DNA of 64,000 nucleotides from Planctomycetales bacterium 71-10. Its GTDB lineage: Bacteria; Planctomycetota; Planctomycetia; Isosphaerales; Isosphaeraceae. The stretch spans positions 79,815 to 143,814 of the forward strand of contig MKTT01000108.1 in NCBI GenBank assembly GCA_001898385.1. Direction: 5' to 3'. Both the position numbers and the translations under genes were made by a program. The notes beneath the pieces were generated by a model, which saw nothing but the letters and a program-made list of their open reading frames with translations, had not been told where the DNA came from and searched no databases. How positions within the stretch are numbered: position 1 is the stretch's first letter; each line of letters opens with the position of its first letter. Below are positions 7,506 through 17,279 of the stretch, piece after piece.

Positions 7506-9329
7506 TCAGACGCCCACCTTCTTGCCGCTGCGGCCGGAGCGCTTGCGGGCCTCTTCGGTCAGCCCCTTCTTGCGGAGGCGGATCTTGGAGGGGGTGATCT
7601 CGACCAGCTCGTCGGCCTCGATGTATTCGAGGGCGATCTCGAGGCTGATCTCGCGGGGGGGCTTGAGCAGGATGTTCTTGTCGGAACCCGACGCCCGCAT
7701 GTTGGTGAGCTTCTTCTCCTTGCAGGGGTTCACCACCATGTCGTCGTCGCGGGCGTTCTCGGCGATGATCATGCCCTCATAGGTCTCGTCGCCGGGGGCG
7801 ACGAACATGGTCCCGCGCTGCTGGAGGTTGTCCAGGGCGAAGCCGACGACCTGGCCGCGGAGCATGCTGATCATCACGCCGTTCGGTCGCGAGGGGATCT
7901 CACCCTTGAACGGCCGGTAGTCGTGGTAATTGTGGTGCATGATCGCCTCGCCCTGCGTCCCCGAGATGAGGCGGTTGCGCAGGCCGATCAGGCCGCGGGC
8001 CGGGATGAGGAACTCCAGGTGGGCGTACGCACCCTTGACGTCCATCTTGCTCATCTCGCCGCGACGCCCGCCCACCAGCTCCATCACCGGGCCGATGTGC
8101 GTGTGCGGGACGTCCACCACCAGGAACTCATACGGCTCGTGGTCGACGCCGTCGATCTTCTTGATGATGACCTCGGGCTTGCCGACCGAGAGTTCGAACC
8201 CCTCGCGTCGCATCGTCTCGATGAGGACGGAGAGGTGCAGCAGCCCGCGGCCCGAGACCTTGAAGGCGTCCAGGTCCTCGGCCTGCTCGACGCGGAGCGC
8301 GACGTTGGATTCCAGCTCGCGGTCCAGGCGGTCCTTGATGTGGCGGCTGGTCAGGAACTTCCCCTCGCCGGCCAGCGGCGAGTCGTTGACCGTGAACAGC
8401 ATGCTCAGGGTCGGCTCGCCCACCTCGATGCGGGGGAGGGCCTCGGTGACCTCGGGCGAGGCGATGGTGTCGCCGATCTCGACCGTGGAGAGGCCGACGA
8501 TCGCCACCACGTCGCCCGCCTCGGCCTCCTCGACCTCGACGCGGCCGAGCTTGTCGAACAGCAGGACGCCGGTGACGGAGCCGTTGGAGGTCGAATCGCG
8601 CTTGATGAGGTTGGCCTTCTGGCCCCGCTTGACCTTGCCGGTCGCGATCCGGCCGATGGCGATGCGGCCGACGTACTCGGAGTAGTCCAGCGTGGTGCAG
8701 ACCATGCTGAACGGCTTCTCCAGGTCGACCTCGGGCCCGGGAACCCGCTCCAGGATCAGGTCGAAGAGGGGGCGCATGTCCCCCTCGGTGGCCTTGGGGT
8801 CGTTCGAGGCGAAGCCGGTCCGGCCGGAGGCGAAGATGTAGGCGAAGTCGGCCTGCTCCTCGTTGGCGCCCAGCTCGACGAACGTGTCGAAGATCTCGTT
8901 GAGCACCTCCTCGGGCCGGGCGTCCGGGCGGTCGACCTTGTTGATGACCACGATCGGCTTGATGTGGCATTCGAAGGCCTTGCGGAGCACGAACTTCGTC
9001 TGGGGCATCGGCCCTTCGAAGGCGTCGACCAGCACCAGGGCGCTGTCGGCCATCTGGAGGGTGCGCTCGACCTCGCCGCCGAAGTCGGCGTGGCCCGGGG
9101 TGTCGATCAGGTTGATTTTGACGTCGCCGTAGTTGATGGCGATGTTCTTCGCGAGGATCGTGATCCCGCGTTCCCTCTCCAGGTCGTTCGAATCCAGGAT
9201 CCGCTCGCCCTGCAACTGCGAGGCGCGAAACTGGCCGGACTGGCGGAGCATCGAGTCCACGAGCGTCGTCTTGCCGTGGTCGACGTGCGCGATGATCGCC
9301 ACGTTCCGGATGTCGTCCCGTCTCTTCAT
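7506..9329 (-). CDS. typA: Ribosome-associated GTPase TypA/BipA
   Basis: 607 residues, full length. G1 is AHVDHGKTT at the N-terminus, G2 lies in ERERGITI, G3 is DTPGHADFGGEVER and G4 is NKVDRPDAR. It has the EF-G-like domains and the BipA C-terminal domain (e.g. LIPARGLIGLRNRLI). TypA/BipA is a translational GTPase that binds the 70S ribosome and supports 50S assembly and stress or low-temperature growth. The ATG at 9329 starts just before the G domain. It stands alone, convergent with the DUF2721 gene. Confidence 0.97.
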   Translation of the reverse strand: MKRRDDIRNVAIIAHVDHGKTTLVDSMLRQSGQFRASQLQGERILDSNDLERERGITILAKNIAINYGDVKINLIDTPGHADFGGEVERTLQMADSALVLVDAFEGPMPQTKFVLRKAFECHIKPIVVINKVDRPDARPEEVLNEIFDTFVELGANEEQADFAYIFASGRTGFASNDPKATEGDMRPLFDLILERVPGPEVDLEKPFSMVCTTLDYSEYVGRIAIGRIATGKVKRGQKANLIKRDSTSNGSVTGVLLFDKLGRVEVEEAEAGDVVAIVGLSTVEIGDTIASPEVTEALPRIEVGEPTLSMLFTVNDSPLAGEGKFLTSRHIKDRLDRELESNVALRVEQAEDLDAFKVSGRGLLHLSVLIETMRREGFELSVGKPEVIIKKIDGVDHEPYEFLVVDVPHTHIGPVMELVGGRRGEMSKMDVKGAYAHLEFLIPARGLIGLRNRLISGTQGEAIMHHNYHDYRPFKGEIPSRPNGVMISMLRGQVVGFALDNLQQRGTMFVAPGDETYEGMIIAENARDDDMVVNPCKEKKLTNMRASGSDKNILLKPPREISLEIALEYIEADELVEITPSKIRLRKKGLTEEARKRSGRSGKKVGV

Positions 9330-9668
9330 CGTGATCGTAGCTCGCGTCCCATGTATCGAGGCGTCAGTGCGGCCGATCCCAAATCCGCGGCCGTCCGGAG
9401 GCCGTCCCGGGGCGCAGGCTCCGCGCCCGGTCGGCCCTCGCCGCCGCTCTACCCACTTGGAAACCCATGCCCGCGTCCCAGAAATGGTACGCGAAAGACC
9501 CCGGTTTCATCCAGAAGGAAAATGCAATCGGCACGGACGTTCACCGACCGAGGGGCGGTTGAGAAGAATCCGGGCCGCGATAGAATACCCGGAGGAGTCG
9601 GCCGGCGCGGCCGTCGAAGCCTCATCGTCGTCCCTCCCCTTCCTCGGCCCGCGAGTCCGCCTCAACCG
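9330..9668. other. Intergenic region between divergent typA and DUF188 genes
   Basis: 339 bases that must hold the promoters of both divergent genes. No convincing -35/-10 pair, hairpin or conserved RNA is recognisable by eye. A relatively AT-rich stretch (about 9490-9580) is the likeliest promoter zone. Confidence 0.4.
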
Positions 9669-10121
9669 ATGCCCATCTACATCGATGCCGACGCCTGCCC
9701 CGTGAAGGAGGAGACGTATCGCGTGGCCCGTCGGCACGAGATCAAGGTCTTCGTCGTCGCGAACGCCTCGATGTACGTCCCGAAGGAAGACCTGATCGAG
9801 CTGGTCGTCGTGAAGGGGGGCTTCGACTCGGCCGACGACTGGATCGTCGAGCGGATCGGCGGGAGCGACGTGGCGGTGACGTCGGACATCCCGCTGGCCG
9901 AGCGTTGCCTGAAGGCCGGCGCGCGGGTGTTGAGCCCCAAGGGGAGGCCGTTCACCGAGGACGCCATCGGCGACGCCATGGCCACCCGGGCGCTCATGGA
10001 GATGCTGCGCCAGGGGGGCGATTTCGGCGGCGGCCCCGCGCCGTTCTCCAAGGCGGATCGCTCGCTGTTCCTGTCGAAGCTCGACGAGGCGCTGCACGCG
10101 ATCCGCCGCGGGAGGCGCTGA
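9669..10121 (+). CDS. YaiI/YqxD family (DUF188) protein
   Basis: 150 residues. It begins MPIYIDADACPVKEE, the hallmark N-terminus of DUF188 proteins, and contains VTSDIPLAERCL with further conserved acidic residues; the fold is related to PIN-type nucleases. The start at 9669 is the only one giving this N-terminus; a long in-frame extension upstream is antisense to typA and is not coding. The biochemical role is unproven. It converges on the flavoprotein gene with 3 bases between the stop codons. Confidence 0.9.
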   Translation: MPIYIDADACPVKEETYRVARRHEIKVFVVANASMYVPKEDLIELVVVKGGFDSADDWIVERIGGSDVAVTSDIPLAERCLKAGARVLSPKGRPFTEDAIGDAMATRALMEMLRQGGDFGGGPAPFSKADRSLFLSKLDEALHAIRRGRR

Positions 10122-10124
10122 GCG

Positions 10125-11696
10125 TCAGGCCGAGGCGACCCGGCGCGGGATCAGGCGGCCGACGCCCGGCTTCTGCTCGTCGTCGGACGGGCCTTCCTCG
10201 TGGTACTCGGCGTCGGTGTTGACCTTCCAGGTGTCGTAACTGCCGTGGCCCAGGATGTTCCGGGCCGCCAGCAGCGCGGTCATCATGGAATGGTCCTGGT
10301 TGTTGTACTTGTGCATCCCGTTGCGGCCGGCCAGCTCCAGGTTGTCGAGCTTCGACAGCCAGGCGCGGATGACGGCCAGGTGCTGCTGGTAGACGTCGTC
10401 GTACACCGGATACGCCTTGGGCATCCGGACGACGCAGCCGTCGACGACCGCCTCGGCCGGGACCAGGCCCATGGCGTCGATCTCGCGGCGGCCGAGCGCG
10501 ATCAGGTCGGCGTCCGACATCGCCCAGAGGTCGTCCCCCTCGAAGCAGAAGTATTCCAGGCCCAGGCTGGTCTTGCCGGGGTCGGGGACGAGGTCGGGCG
10601 ACCAGTTCTTGAAGTTCTGGATGCGGCCGACGCGCACGCCCGGCTCATGGACGTAGATCCAGGTGTCCGGGAACGTCTCGGCGCGATCGACGATCAGGAC
10701 GACGGAGAGGAAGTCGCGGTAGCCGAGCGACTCGGCGGCCTTGCGGACCTCGTCCGGCGCGGCCGGGTTCATGGCCCGGATCAGCTCGCGGACGGGGAGC
10801 GTGGACAGGAAGTTCTTGCCGGTGTAGCGGTAGGACTTGCCCGAGGCGTCGCGGGCCAGGACCGAGGTCACGGAGGAGCCGTCGTGGTCGATCCGGACCA
10901 CCCGGCGGTCCATGTGGACCGCGCCGCCGAGGCCGCGGATCTTGTCGCGGGCCGCCTCCCACATCTGGCCGGGGCCGAGCCGCGGGTAGTGGAACTCCTC
11001 GATCAGCGTCTTGACGACCTCCCCCTTCCCCGGCTTCTTGAACGCGCTGAGGACGGCCTCGACCAGGCTCAGCCCCTTGATGCGCTGGGCGGCCCAGTCG
11101 GCGGAGATGGCGTTCGTGGGCATGCCCCACACCTTCTCCGTGTACGACTTGAAGAAGGTGTCGAACAGCACCCGGCCGAAGCGGTTGACCACCCAGTCCT
11201 CGTAGCTCCGCTCCGGTTTGATGGGGAGGAGGCGGGCCTTGATGTAGCTGAGGAGGATCCGGGTCGACTTCGCCACGCCCAGCTTGGAGAGGGCGTCGAA
11301 CGGCTTCAGGGGATAGTGGAAGAACTTGCGGTCGTAGTAGATGCGGCTGAGGCGCGGCCGTTTGACGAACTGGTCGCCGATGATCTCGCGCCAGAGGGCG
11401 TTGATCTCGCCGCTCTTGGAGAAGAAGCGGTGGCCGCCGATGTCGAAGCGGTATCCCTTGTACTCGTCGGTCCGGCTGATGCCGCCGACGAGGCGGGGGT
11501 CGGCCTCGAGGACGGCGCAGGAGGCCCCGTGCTTGGCCAGCTCGTAGCCGCCGGTGAGGCCCGCGGGGCCGCCGCCGGCGATGACGGTCTCATAGGCCGC
11601 GACCACCGCCTCGGCGCCCGGCTCCTCGACGCGCGTCCAGCGGTGGGGGACGGCCCCCGCGCGGGTCGTCGGCGATTGCGGCGCATCCATGCCCAT
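10125..11696 (-). CDS. FAD-dependent oxidoreductase, protoporphyrinogen oxidase / UDP-galactopyranose mutase-like
   Basis: 523 residues. The dinucleotide-binding motif is VIAGGGPAGLTGGYELAKHG, with the ribose-binding Glu in CAVLEADP, then VGGISRT and FDIGGHRFF, the last typical of flavin mutases and NAD(P)-binding amine-oxidase-like enzymes used in exopolysaccharide or sugar-nucleotide biosynthesis. A YxNQDHS segment (KYNNQDHSM) near the C-terminus is also typical of this subgroup. The ATG at 11696 is chosen because AGGAG lies about 7 bases upstream. Exact chemistry is unresolved. Confidence 0.85.
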   Translation of the reverse strand: MGMDAPQSPTTRAGAVPHRWTRVEEPGAEAVVAAYETVIAGGGPAGLTGGYELAKHGASCAVLEADPRLVGGISRTDEYKGYRFDIGGHRFFSKSGEINALWREIIGDQFVKRPRLSRIYYDRKFFHYPLKPFDALSKLGVAKSTRILLSYIKARLLPIKPERSYEDWVVNRFGRVLFDTFFKSYTEKVWGMPTNAISADWAAQRIKGLSLVEAVLSAFKKPGKGEVVKTLIEEFHYPRLGPGQMWEAARDKIRGLGGAVHMDRRVVRIDHDGSSVTSVLARDASGKSYRYTGKNFLSTLPVRELIRAMNPAAPDEVRKAAESLGYRDFLSVVLIVDRAETFPDTWIYVHEPGVRVGRIQNFKNWSPDLVPDPGKTSLGLEYFCFEGDDLWAMSDADLIALGRREIDAMGLVPAEAVVDGCVVRMPKAYPVYDDVYQQHLAVIRAWLSKLDNLELAGRNGMHKYNNQDHSMMTALLAARNILGHGSYDTWKVNTDAEYHEEGPSDDEQKPGVGRLIPRRVASA

Positions 11697-12012
11697 GAGC
11701 GGCTCCTGGTTCGGCCCGTCGGTCGGGCGCCGCGTTCGCGACGCCCGGTGAAGGCGCGGATCCCTCGCGCCCTCGGTTCTCCAACTATCGGCGGAGGGCG
11801 GGCGGAGTTTTGGCATAAATGTCCGGCAGGGTCAACGCCGATCAAAATCCGCACGACCTGTCGCCCTTGACCGGCGGGTCGCGATCCCCAGAATGGCCCG
11901 ACCGATTGACGAGATGCATGCCCGCCTCGACGACCGGCGCCCGCCGCGAGACTCCCCGTATGGACGGGGGCGACGACTCCGGCGGGCGGAATCCCCCAGG
12001 AATCCCAAAGCC
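11697..12012. other. Intergenic region between divergent flavoprotein and small hypothetical genes
   Basis: 316 bases containing the start-side regions of both divergent genes. A locally AT-richer patch at 11810-11850 (TTTTGGCATAAATG) could be promoter DNA for the flavoprotein gene. No repeat or RNA gene is seen. Confidence 0.35.
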
Positions 12013-12303
12013 ATGACTGCCGAGAAGTTCGAGACGGTCCTCGACGAGATCCGCCTCCGCCAGGGGACGCGCAACCCGGTGGTGCAGCTCGACACGGCGG
12101 GGCGCACGATCCGGGGGCGCGTCGGCGACTTCGTCGTCGATCGTTCCTCGCGCCGGCCGCACTCCCCGTTCGGGATCGTCTCGATCGAGCAGCCGGGCCT
12201 CGTCCCCGGGCCCCTGCTGCTCGTCCAGGTCGCCGACATCCTCGAAGACGGCGTCCGCGAAGTCCCCGCCCGCCGGGCCGCCCTCGCCGGCTCCGGCGTC
12301 TGA
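12013..12303 (+). CDS. Small hypothetical protein
   Basis: 96 residues from the ATG at 12013 (MTAEKFETVLDEIRLRQGTR). Not recognised as a named family. It is a cytoplasmic mixed alpha/beta sequence with an amphipathic helix at the N-terminus and a strand-rich middle (VVQLDTAGRTIRGRVGDFVV). Codons have the strong G/C third-position bias of the real genes nearby, which supports coding. An in-frame ATG at 11893 exists, but the extension is Arg/Pro-rich. It converges on the DUF3536 gene across a hairpin. Confidence 0.6.
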   Translation: MTAEKFETVLDEIRLRQGTRNPVVQLDTAGRTIRGRVGDFVVDRSSRRPHSPFGIVSIEQPGLVPGPLLLVQVADILEDGVREVPARRAALAGSGV

Positions 12304-12311
12304 TCCCGGGC

Positions 12312-12346
12312 CCGACGGCCGGGGACCGATCACTCCCGGCCGTCGG
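12312..12346. terminator. Bidirectional hairpin between convergent genes
   Basis: A perfect 12-base inverted repeat (CCGACGGCCGGG at 12312-12323, CCCGGCCGTCGG at 12335-12346) lies between the stop codons of the small hypothetical gene and the DUF3536 gene. No T-tract follows on either strand, so termination is inferred from position and stem strength. Confidence 0.6.
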
Positions 12347-12348
12347 CC

Positions 12349-14778
12349 TCAGGGCCTCCAGCCCAGCATCCCCGGCGCGACGTCCAGCCGGGCGGCAAGC
12401 CCCTGGAACGCCTGCTCCAGCGCCCCGTCCACCTCGCCCGCATCAGACAACTCGACGAAGGCGTCGAGGAATTCATTCTGGGCCTCCCACAACTCCGGGC
12501 GGATCCCCAGCACGGCCGCCGCGTCCAGCAGCCGCCCCGCGTGCCCGGCCGCCGCGGCCAACTCGCCCCGGCGGAGCCCGCGCATCGCCAGCCGGAGGCC
12601 CTCCGACAGGATCTTGCCCAGGACCTTCGCCTGGGGCTTGTAATTCCACGCCCGTCCGCGATCGCACAGGTGCTCGATCTCGGCCAGCCGCGATTCGTCC
12701 CCCGCCACCAGCTCGCCGACCTGCTCCTCCAGGTTGACGTCCAGGAAGGTCGTCGCCGCGGCGCGGAGGGGGCCGGGGATCGGATAGTCCAGCTTCCCCA
12801 GCCGGTTCAGGACCTCCTCGTCCTGGTTGGCGAGCCGGGTGAACGCCCGGCGGTAGTCCTCGAACCGGTCGGCCAGGACGATCCGGATGATCCGCCGCTG
12901 CTCGTCGCGGAACAGGTCGTCGAGGCGGTGGGCGACGCCGGGGAAGTCGCGGGCCAGCAGGGTCATCACGTCGGCCATCGAGCCCGAGCGGTAGGTCGCC
13001 AGCAGTTCCGAGCTGAACGCCTGGAACCGCGCCGGGTCGAGGTCGCGGCAGAGGACCGTGTGAAAGTCGAGCCCGCCGAAGTGGACGACGACGAAGTGGC
13101 TCTCGGTGCGGACCCAGGTCCGTCGCGACCGGCCCGACAGCTTGCCCACGGCCAGGTGCCCGGCCCCCCGCGACCGGATGGCGACGTCCGACGCCGAGAC
13201 CTCGTAAGCCTGCGCGTCGTCCTCGGCATGGTCGCCGTTCTGATAGAGCAGGCTGATCGCGTGGTGGGCCAGGACGCGGTCGAGGTCGACGACGGCCGGC
13301 TTGACGCACTGCTCCCACACGCCCTCGCCGTCGCCGTAGAGCGGCAGGTTGCTCGGCGCCTTGGCGAGCCGGGCGACGAACTCCGGCTCCAGGTCGCGGC
13401 CGAAGTGGCGGGCCAGCGTGATCGACCGGGCGGCGTACTGGAGGCACTGCGTCGTCTCCAGCCCGCTGATCTCGTCGAAGAACCAGCCGCAGGACGTGTA
13501 CATCAGCATCGAGTCGAGCTGGATCTCCAGCAACCGGAGCGCGTCCGTCGTCTGCTGCTCGTCCAGGTCGGGATGGGCGAACTCGTCCAGGAACTTGCGG
13601 GTCGTGGCGGGGTCGTATCGGTCCAGGATCACCCGGATGTAGCCGTCGCGGGCGGCCCACGGATCCGGGAAGCAGACGCGGCCCCGGGTCCCGAACAGGT
13701 GGTCGAGATGCTCCTTCAGACCGTCGAGCGCCTTGCGGAACGGGCCGCGCCAGCGCTGGTGCCAGTCGCCGCGGGTCTTGCAGCCGCAGTCGGACCGCCA
13801 GCGCTCGACGCCGTGGGCGCAGCTCCAGGACGATTCCTCGTGGATCTCGACCTCCCACTCGGGCGGGTGGAGTTCCAGGAACTCGCCGTAGTTCGTCAGG
13901 CGGACGTTCGGGTCGTTCGACAGCCGCTCCAGGGCGTAGGCCAGGGCCATGTCGCCGTGGGGATGGTGATGGCCGTAGGACTCGCCGTCGGTGGCGATGT
14001 GCATGAGCTGGGCGTGCTGGCGGCCGTCGTCGAAGCCGCCGTAGAGCCGCGACAGGAACTTCTCGCCGTCGTCCAGCAGGCGTTCGAACGCGACCTGCTG
14101 CGAGACGATGCCGTCGTAGAAGAACAGGGCGATCGAGCGGCCCGAGGGGAGTCTCTGGACGTACGCGCGGGAGGGGTCGACCCCCCCGTGCTCCGTCCAC
14201 GCCCTGTCGCCCTTCTTCCGCCACCGGCGGGCCTGTCGGGGGGCCAGGACGGTGAACCGGATCCCAGCGTCGGCGAGGGCCTCCAGGGTGGCGGTGTCGA
14301 CGGCCGTCTCGGCGACCCACATCCCCTCGGGGTCGCGGCCGAAGCGGCGGCGGAAGTCCTCCACGCCCCAGAGGACCTGGGTCTTCCGGTCCCGCTCGGT
14401 GGCGAGGGGCATGATCATGTGGTTGTACGCCTGCGCCAGCGCGTTGCCGTGGCCGCCGCGGCGGTCGCGGCTGAGGCGGTCGGCCTCGGCGATCCTGTCG
14501 AGGACGTCGGGCGTCTCGGCGGCCATCCAGTGGAGCAGCGTGGGGCCGAAGTTGAAGCTCATCCACGCGTAATTGTTCAGGATGTTGATGATGCGACCGC
14601 GGTCGTCCAGGAGCCGGGCGCGGGCGTTGGGCGCGTAGCTCTCGTGCGTGATGCGGGCGTTCCAGTCGTGGAACGGGGCGGCGGAGTCCTGGACCTCGAC
14701 CGCGCCCAGCCAGGGGTTCTCGCGCGGGGGCTGGTAGAAGTGGCCGTGGATGCAGATGTACCGGGGATGACGCGGCAT
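12349..14778 (-). CDS. DUF3536 domain-containing glycoside hydrolase family 57-like protein
   Basis: 809 residues, near the usual length for this family. The N-terminus YICIHGHFYQPPREN is the GH57-type HGHFYQP motif, followed by the catalytic-barrel segments GMWVAETAVD (candidate nucleophile Glu region) and MHIATDGESYGHHHP (Asp/Glu acid region). The C-terminal half is the helical DUF3536 region. GH57 enzymes act on alpha-glucans, so a role in glycogen or maltodextrin turnover is inferred. Cytoplasmic, with no signal peptide. YgfZ is encoded upstream on the same strand, 114 bases away. Confidence 0.9.
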   Translation of the reverse strand: MPRHPRYICIHGHFYQPPRENPWLGAVEVQDSAAPFHDWNARITHESYAPNARARLLDDRGRIINILNNYAWMSFNFGPTLLHWMAAETPDVLDRIAEADRLSRDRRGGHGNALAQAYNHMIMPLATERDRKTQVLWGVEDFRRRFGRDPEGMWVAETAVDTATLEALADAGIRFTVLAPRQARRWRKKGDRAWTEHGGVDPSRAYVQRLPSGRSIALFFYDGIVSQQVAFERLLDDGEKFLSRLYGGFDDGRQHAQLMHIATDGESYGHHHPHGDMALAYALERLSNDPNVRLTNYGEFLELHPPEWEVEIHEESSWSCAHGVERWRSDCGCKTRGDWHQRWRGPFRKALDGLKEHLDHLFGTRGRVCFPDPWAARDGYIRVILDRYDPATTRKFLDEFAHPDLDEQQTTDALRLLEIQLDSMLMYTSCGWFFDEISGLETTQCLQYAARSITLARHFGRDLEPEFVARLAKAPSNLPLYGDGEGVWEQCVKPAVVDLDRVLAHHAISLLYQNGDHAEDDAQAYEVSASDVAIRSRGAGHLAVGKLSGRSRRTWVRTESHFVVVHFGGLDFHTVLCRDLDPARFQAFSSELLATYRSGSMADVMTLLARDFPGVAHRLDDLFRDEQRRIIRIVLADRFEDYRRAFTRLANQDEEVLNRLGKLDYPIPGPLRAAATTFLDVNLEEQVGELVAGDESRLAEIEHLCDRGRAWNYKPQAKVLGKILSEGLRLAMRGLRRGELAAAAGHAGRLLDAAAVLGIRPELWEAQNEFLDAFVELSDAGEVDGALEQAFQGLAARLDVAPGMLGWRP

Positions 14779-14892
14779 CGTTGGGCTCGATTCCGTTGCG
14801 GACGCGCGGCGCCGGGCGTCGACGTGGCGGCCCTGGTCGGTGGATTCCGGGTCGTCGGGCGGGGCGCCGGGGAGGGCGGCCGACCGCTCGGT

Positions 14893-15891
14893 TCAGGGGC
14901 GAGACGGGAGCAAGGGAGGGTCGTCCACGGCCAGGATGAACGCCTCGGTGTCGCCCGGCCGCTTCCACGTCGCGGGCGCGCCAGGGGCCGAGTGCGAGAC
15001 GCGGACGATCCCCAGCGCCACGCCCGCCCCGCGGCCCGGCGAGGCCGCCGACGAGGTGATCGTCCCGACGGGCTTGCCGTCGGCCTCCAGGGTCGCGCCC
15101 GGGGGCGGGACGGGGTCGCCGGGGCGGGAGACGAGGCGGCGGAGGATCTTGTTGACGTGCCCCAGGGCGTCGAGCCGCGCGACGGTCTCCTGCCCCAGGT
15201 AGCACCCCTTCACGAACGAGATCGCCCGCGCGTCGCGGTCCATCTCCTGGGGGAGATTTTTCTCGTTGACGTCGCGGCCGAACGCGGGCGTCCCGGCCTC
15301 GATCCGCAGGGCTTCGTACGCTTCGCCGTCCAGCGAAGCGAGGCCCGACCCGCGGAGGGCTTCGAACAGCGCGGGGGCGTCGGGTTCCGGAGCGATGAGC
15401 GTGAAGCCGGGGACGCCGGCGGGGGACTCGCGGAGGAGCAGGACGCCGACGCCGGCCGCCGTCGTCTCGATCGACGCCAGGTCGTGCGATTCGGGGAGCG
15501 TCGCGCCGACGCCTTCCAGCCAGGCCGCCGCGCCGGGGCCGAGGACGTGGAACTCCGCCGTCTCACTCGTGACCTCATCGAGCCGGACGTCGTCGAAGAT
15601 CCCGTACTTCTGGAGGTGCGGCAGCGCGAGGCCGAGCCCGCCGGGGTCGGCGCGGAGGAGGACGGCGTCGAGGAGGGCGTGGGCGACGACGAAGGCCAGG
15701 GTCTTCCCCTGCGGGCTGGTGACGAACGCCTCGCAGCCGCGGCCGACGGCCAGCCGCTTGATGTCGTTGGTGGTGAGGTTGTGCAGGAACTTCGCCCGAT
15801 CCGGTCCGGACACGCGCAGGCGGGCGCGATCGCTGCGATCGATCCACGCCGCCCTTTCGCGGGCCGCTCGATACTGTTCGGAGGTCGTCAT
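14893..15891 (-). CDS. ygfZ: Folate-binding protein YgfZ/GcvT family (Fe-S cluster maintenance)
   Basis: 332 residues. The diagnostic motif K-G-C-Y-x-G-Q-E is present as SFVKGCYLGQETVARLD, and the GcvT-like N-terminal domain includes RVSGPDRAKFLHNLTTNDI. YgfZ/IBA57 proteins support maturation or repair of certain 4Fe-4S enzymes using tetrahydrofolate. The start MTTSEQYRAARERAAWIDRS is typical, with the short helix before the first strand. Monocistronic or co-transcribed with the DUF3536 gene downstream. Confidence 0.9.
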   Translation of the reverse strand: MTTSEQYRAARERAAWIDRSDRARLRVSGPDRAKFLHNLTTNDIKRLAVGRGCEAFVTSPQGKTLAFVVAHALLDAVLLRADPGGLGLALPHLQKYGIFDDVRLDEVTSETAEFHVLGPGAAAWLEGVGATLPESHDLASIETTAAGVGVLLLRESPAGVPGFTLIAPEPDAPALFEALRGSGLASLDGEAYEALRIEAGTPAFGRDVNEKNLPQEMDRDARAISFVKGCYLGQETVARLDALGHVNKILRRLVSRPGDPVPPPGATLEADGKPVGTITSSAASPGRGAGVALGIVRVSHSAPGAPATWKRPGDTEAFILAVDDPPLLPSRP

Positions 15892-15989
15892 GATCGGGTC
15901 GCGGGGTGAAGGATCGTGCGCGGGCCCGTTCGCTAAGCCCGGCCCGACCTTCGATTATAGCTCAATCCGCCGCCGGCGTCGCCCTCGGC

Positions 15990-17183
15990 TCAGGCAGCGT
16001 CCGGGTCGCGGACCTCGGCGAAGACGCGATCGGCGCGGCTGACGAGGTGGCACGAGGAGGCCCGGGACGCCAGGCGGGCCCCTTCTTCGGGCCGATCGAG
16101 GGGGATGAGGCCCAGGTTCTCGACGGCGTCGGGGTCGAGGCGGCTGAGCAGGTAGACGTCGGCCCAGTCCAGGACGTCGAGGAGCCCGCGGGCCAGGGCG
16201 TAATCCGCGTCGGCCTCGTGGCCGCGCAGCACCTTCCTCGTGCGCTCCTCGTCGCCGGCCGAGGCGAGCCGGCCGAGGGCCGGGCCCAGCTCGCCCCCCA
16301 CCCGCGAGAGGGCCACGATCCGGCCGCCACGGCGGACCAGCTTCGTCGCGACCATGAGCGCGGCGACCAGGTCGTGCAGGTCGCCCGGGGAGTCGGCGTC
16401 GCCCACGCCGACGACCACGGCCTCGGCCCGCGCCTCGGGGCGGAACGACCAGGCGCGTTCGACGGCCGCGAGGCCGGCGTCGCGGACGTCCTCGGCCACC
16501 CCGGCGACGAAGCCGGCCGGGCCGTCCGAGCCGGGGACGACCCCCACCTGGAACTGCGAGCCCAGCAGCCAGCCGACCTCGAACGCCTCGTCGTCGGCCG
16601 TGGCCCCCGCGTCGCGCGAGAGCCGGTGCGACGCCCGCGTCTCGGCGTCGCTGAGCCCCGGGAACAGCACGCTCCAGGGCCCGTGCGAGCCGACGAGCGG
16701 GTCGCGCCGCAGGAGCCCCACGGGGATGACGACGTCGGCGTCGGTGAGGGTCCGGTTCAGGTAGACGCGGCTCCCCTTCGCGGTCGTGGCCAGGTAGGCC
16801 AGGCGGTCGCGGTCGGAGGGGTCGTGGACCTCGAAGACCTCGCCCCGCTCGCCCGAGACCGGCGGGTCGTTGTGGCGCACCGCCTCGACGATCGTGATCG
16901 CGTCGGGCTCCACGCCCGCCGCCTCCAGGACGTCCGTCACGACGTCCAGGATCGCCCGCGGGCCGGCCAGGTCGGGATCCAGGGCGATCGCCACCCGGTC
17001 GCCGGGGACGACGTTCTGGCGCAGCGGCGGGTAGCCTTGGGGCGCTTCCAACGCCGCACGCAGGGCCGCCTCGGCGGCGTGCGCCGAGAGGCCGGCGGGG
17101 GGCGAGAAGACCTCGACCTCCGCGCCCTCTCCCATCTCGATCGCCACCCGCTCCGATCCGAACTCGATCACGTATCGCGACAC
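15990..17183 (-). CDS. LarA-like (DUF2088, lactate racemase domain) protein
   Basis: 397 residues. Sequence order matches the lactate-racemase-like fold: an N-terminal domain with PPLRQNVVPGDRVAIALDPD, then ITIVEAVRHNDPP where canonical LarA carries its catalytic/NPN-cofactor histidine region, TDADVVIPVGLLRRDPLVGSHG, and the C-terminal GRIVALSRVGGELGP segment. No larB/larC/larE cofactor genes are in view. The sequence is diverged, so it may racemise or epimerise another 2-hydroxy acid, or be inactive. About 100 bases separate it from YgfZ downstream. Confidence 0.75.
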   Translation of the reverse strand: MSRYVIEFGSERVAIEMGEGAEVEVFSPPAGLSAHAAEAALRAALEAPQGYPPLRQNVVPGDRVAIALDPDLAGPRAILDVVTDVLEAAGVEPDAITIVEAVRHNDPPVSGERGEVFEVHDPSDRDRLAYLATTAKGSRVYLNRTLTDADVVIPVGLLRRDPLVGSHGPWSVLFPGLSDAETRASHRLSRDAGATADDEAFEVGWLLGSQFQVGVVPGSDGPAGFVAGVAEDVRDAGLAAVERAWSFRPEARAEAVVVGVGDADSPGDLHDLVAALMVATKLVRRGGRIVALSRVGGELGPALGRLASAGDEERTRKVLRGHEADADYALARGLLDVLDWADVYLLSRLDPDAVENLGLIPLDRPEEGARLASRASSCHLVSRADRVFAEVRDPDAA

Positions 17184-17279
17184 GCCGGCTCGCTTTCATC
17201 CCTCGGTGACGGCCGCCGCGCGACCGGCCGCGGCCCTGAAACCCCACCCCGGAATGATAGGAAGTCCCGGCGGAGGGGG

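Noticed and set aside
12541..15909. 1122-residue plus-strand open frame across the DUF3536 and YgfZ genes
   Set aside because: It is an antisense shadow in high-GC DNA; the minus-strand genes carry full family motifs.
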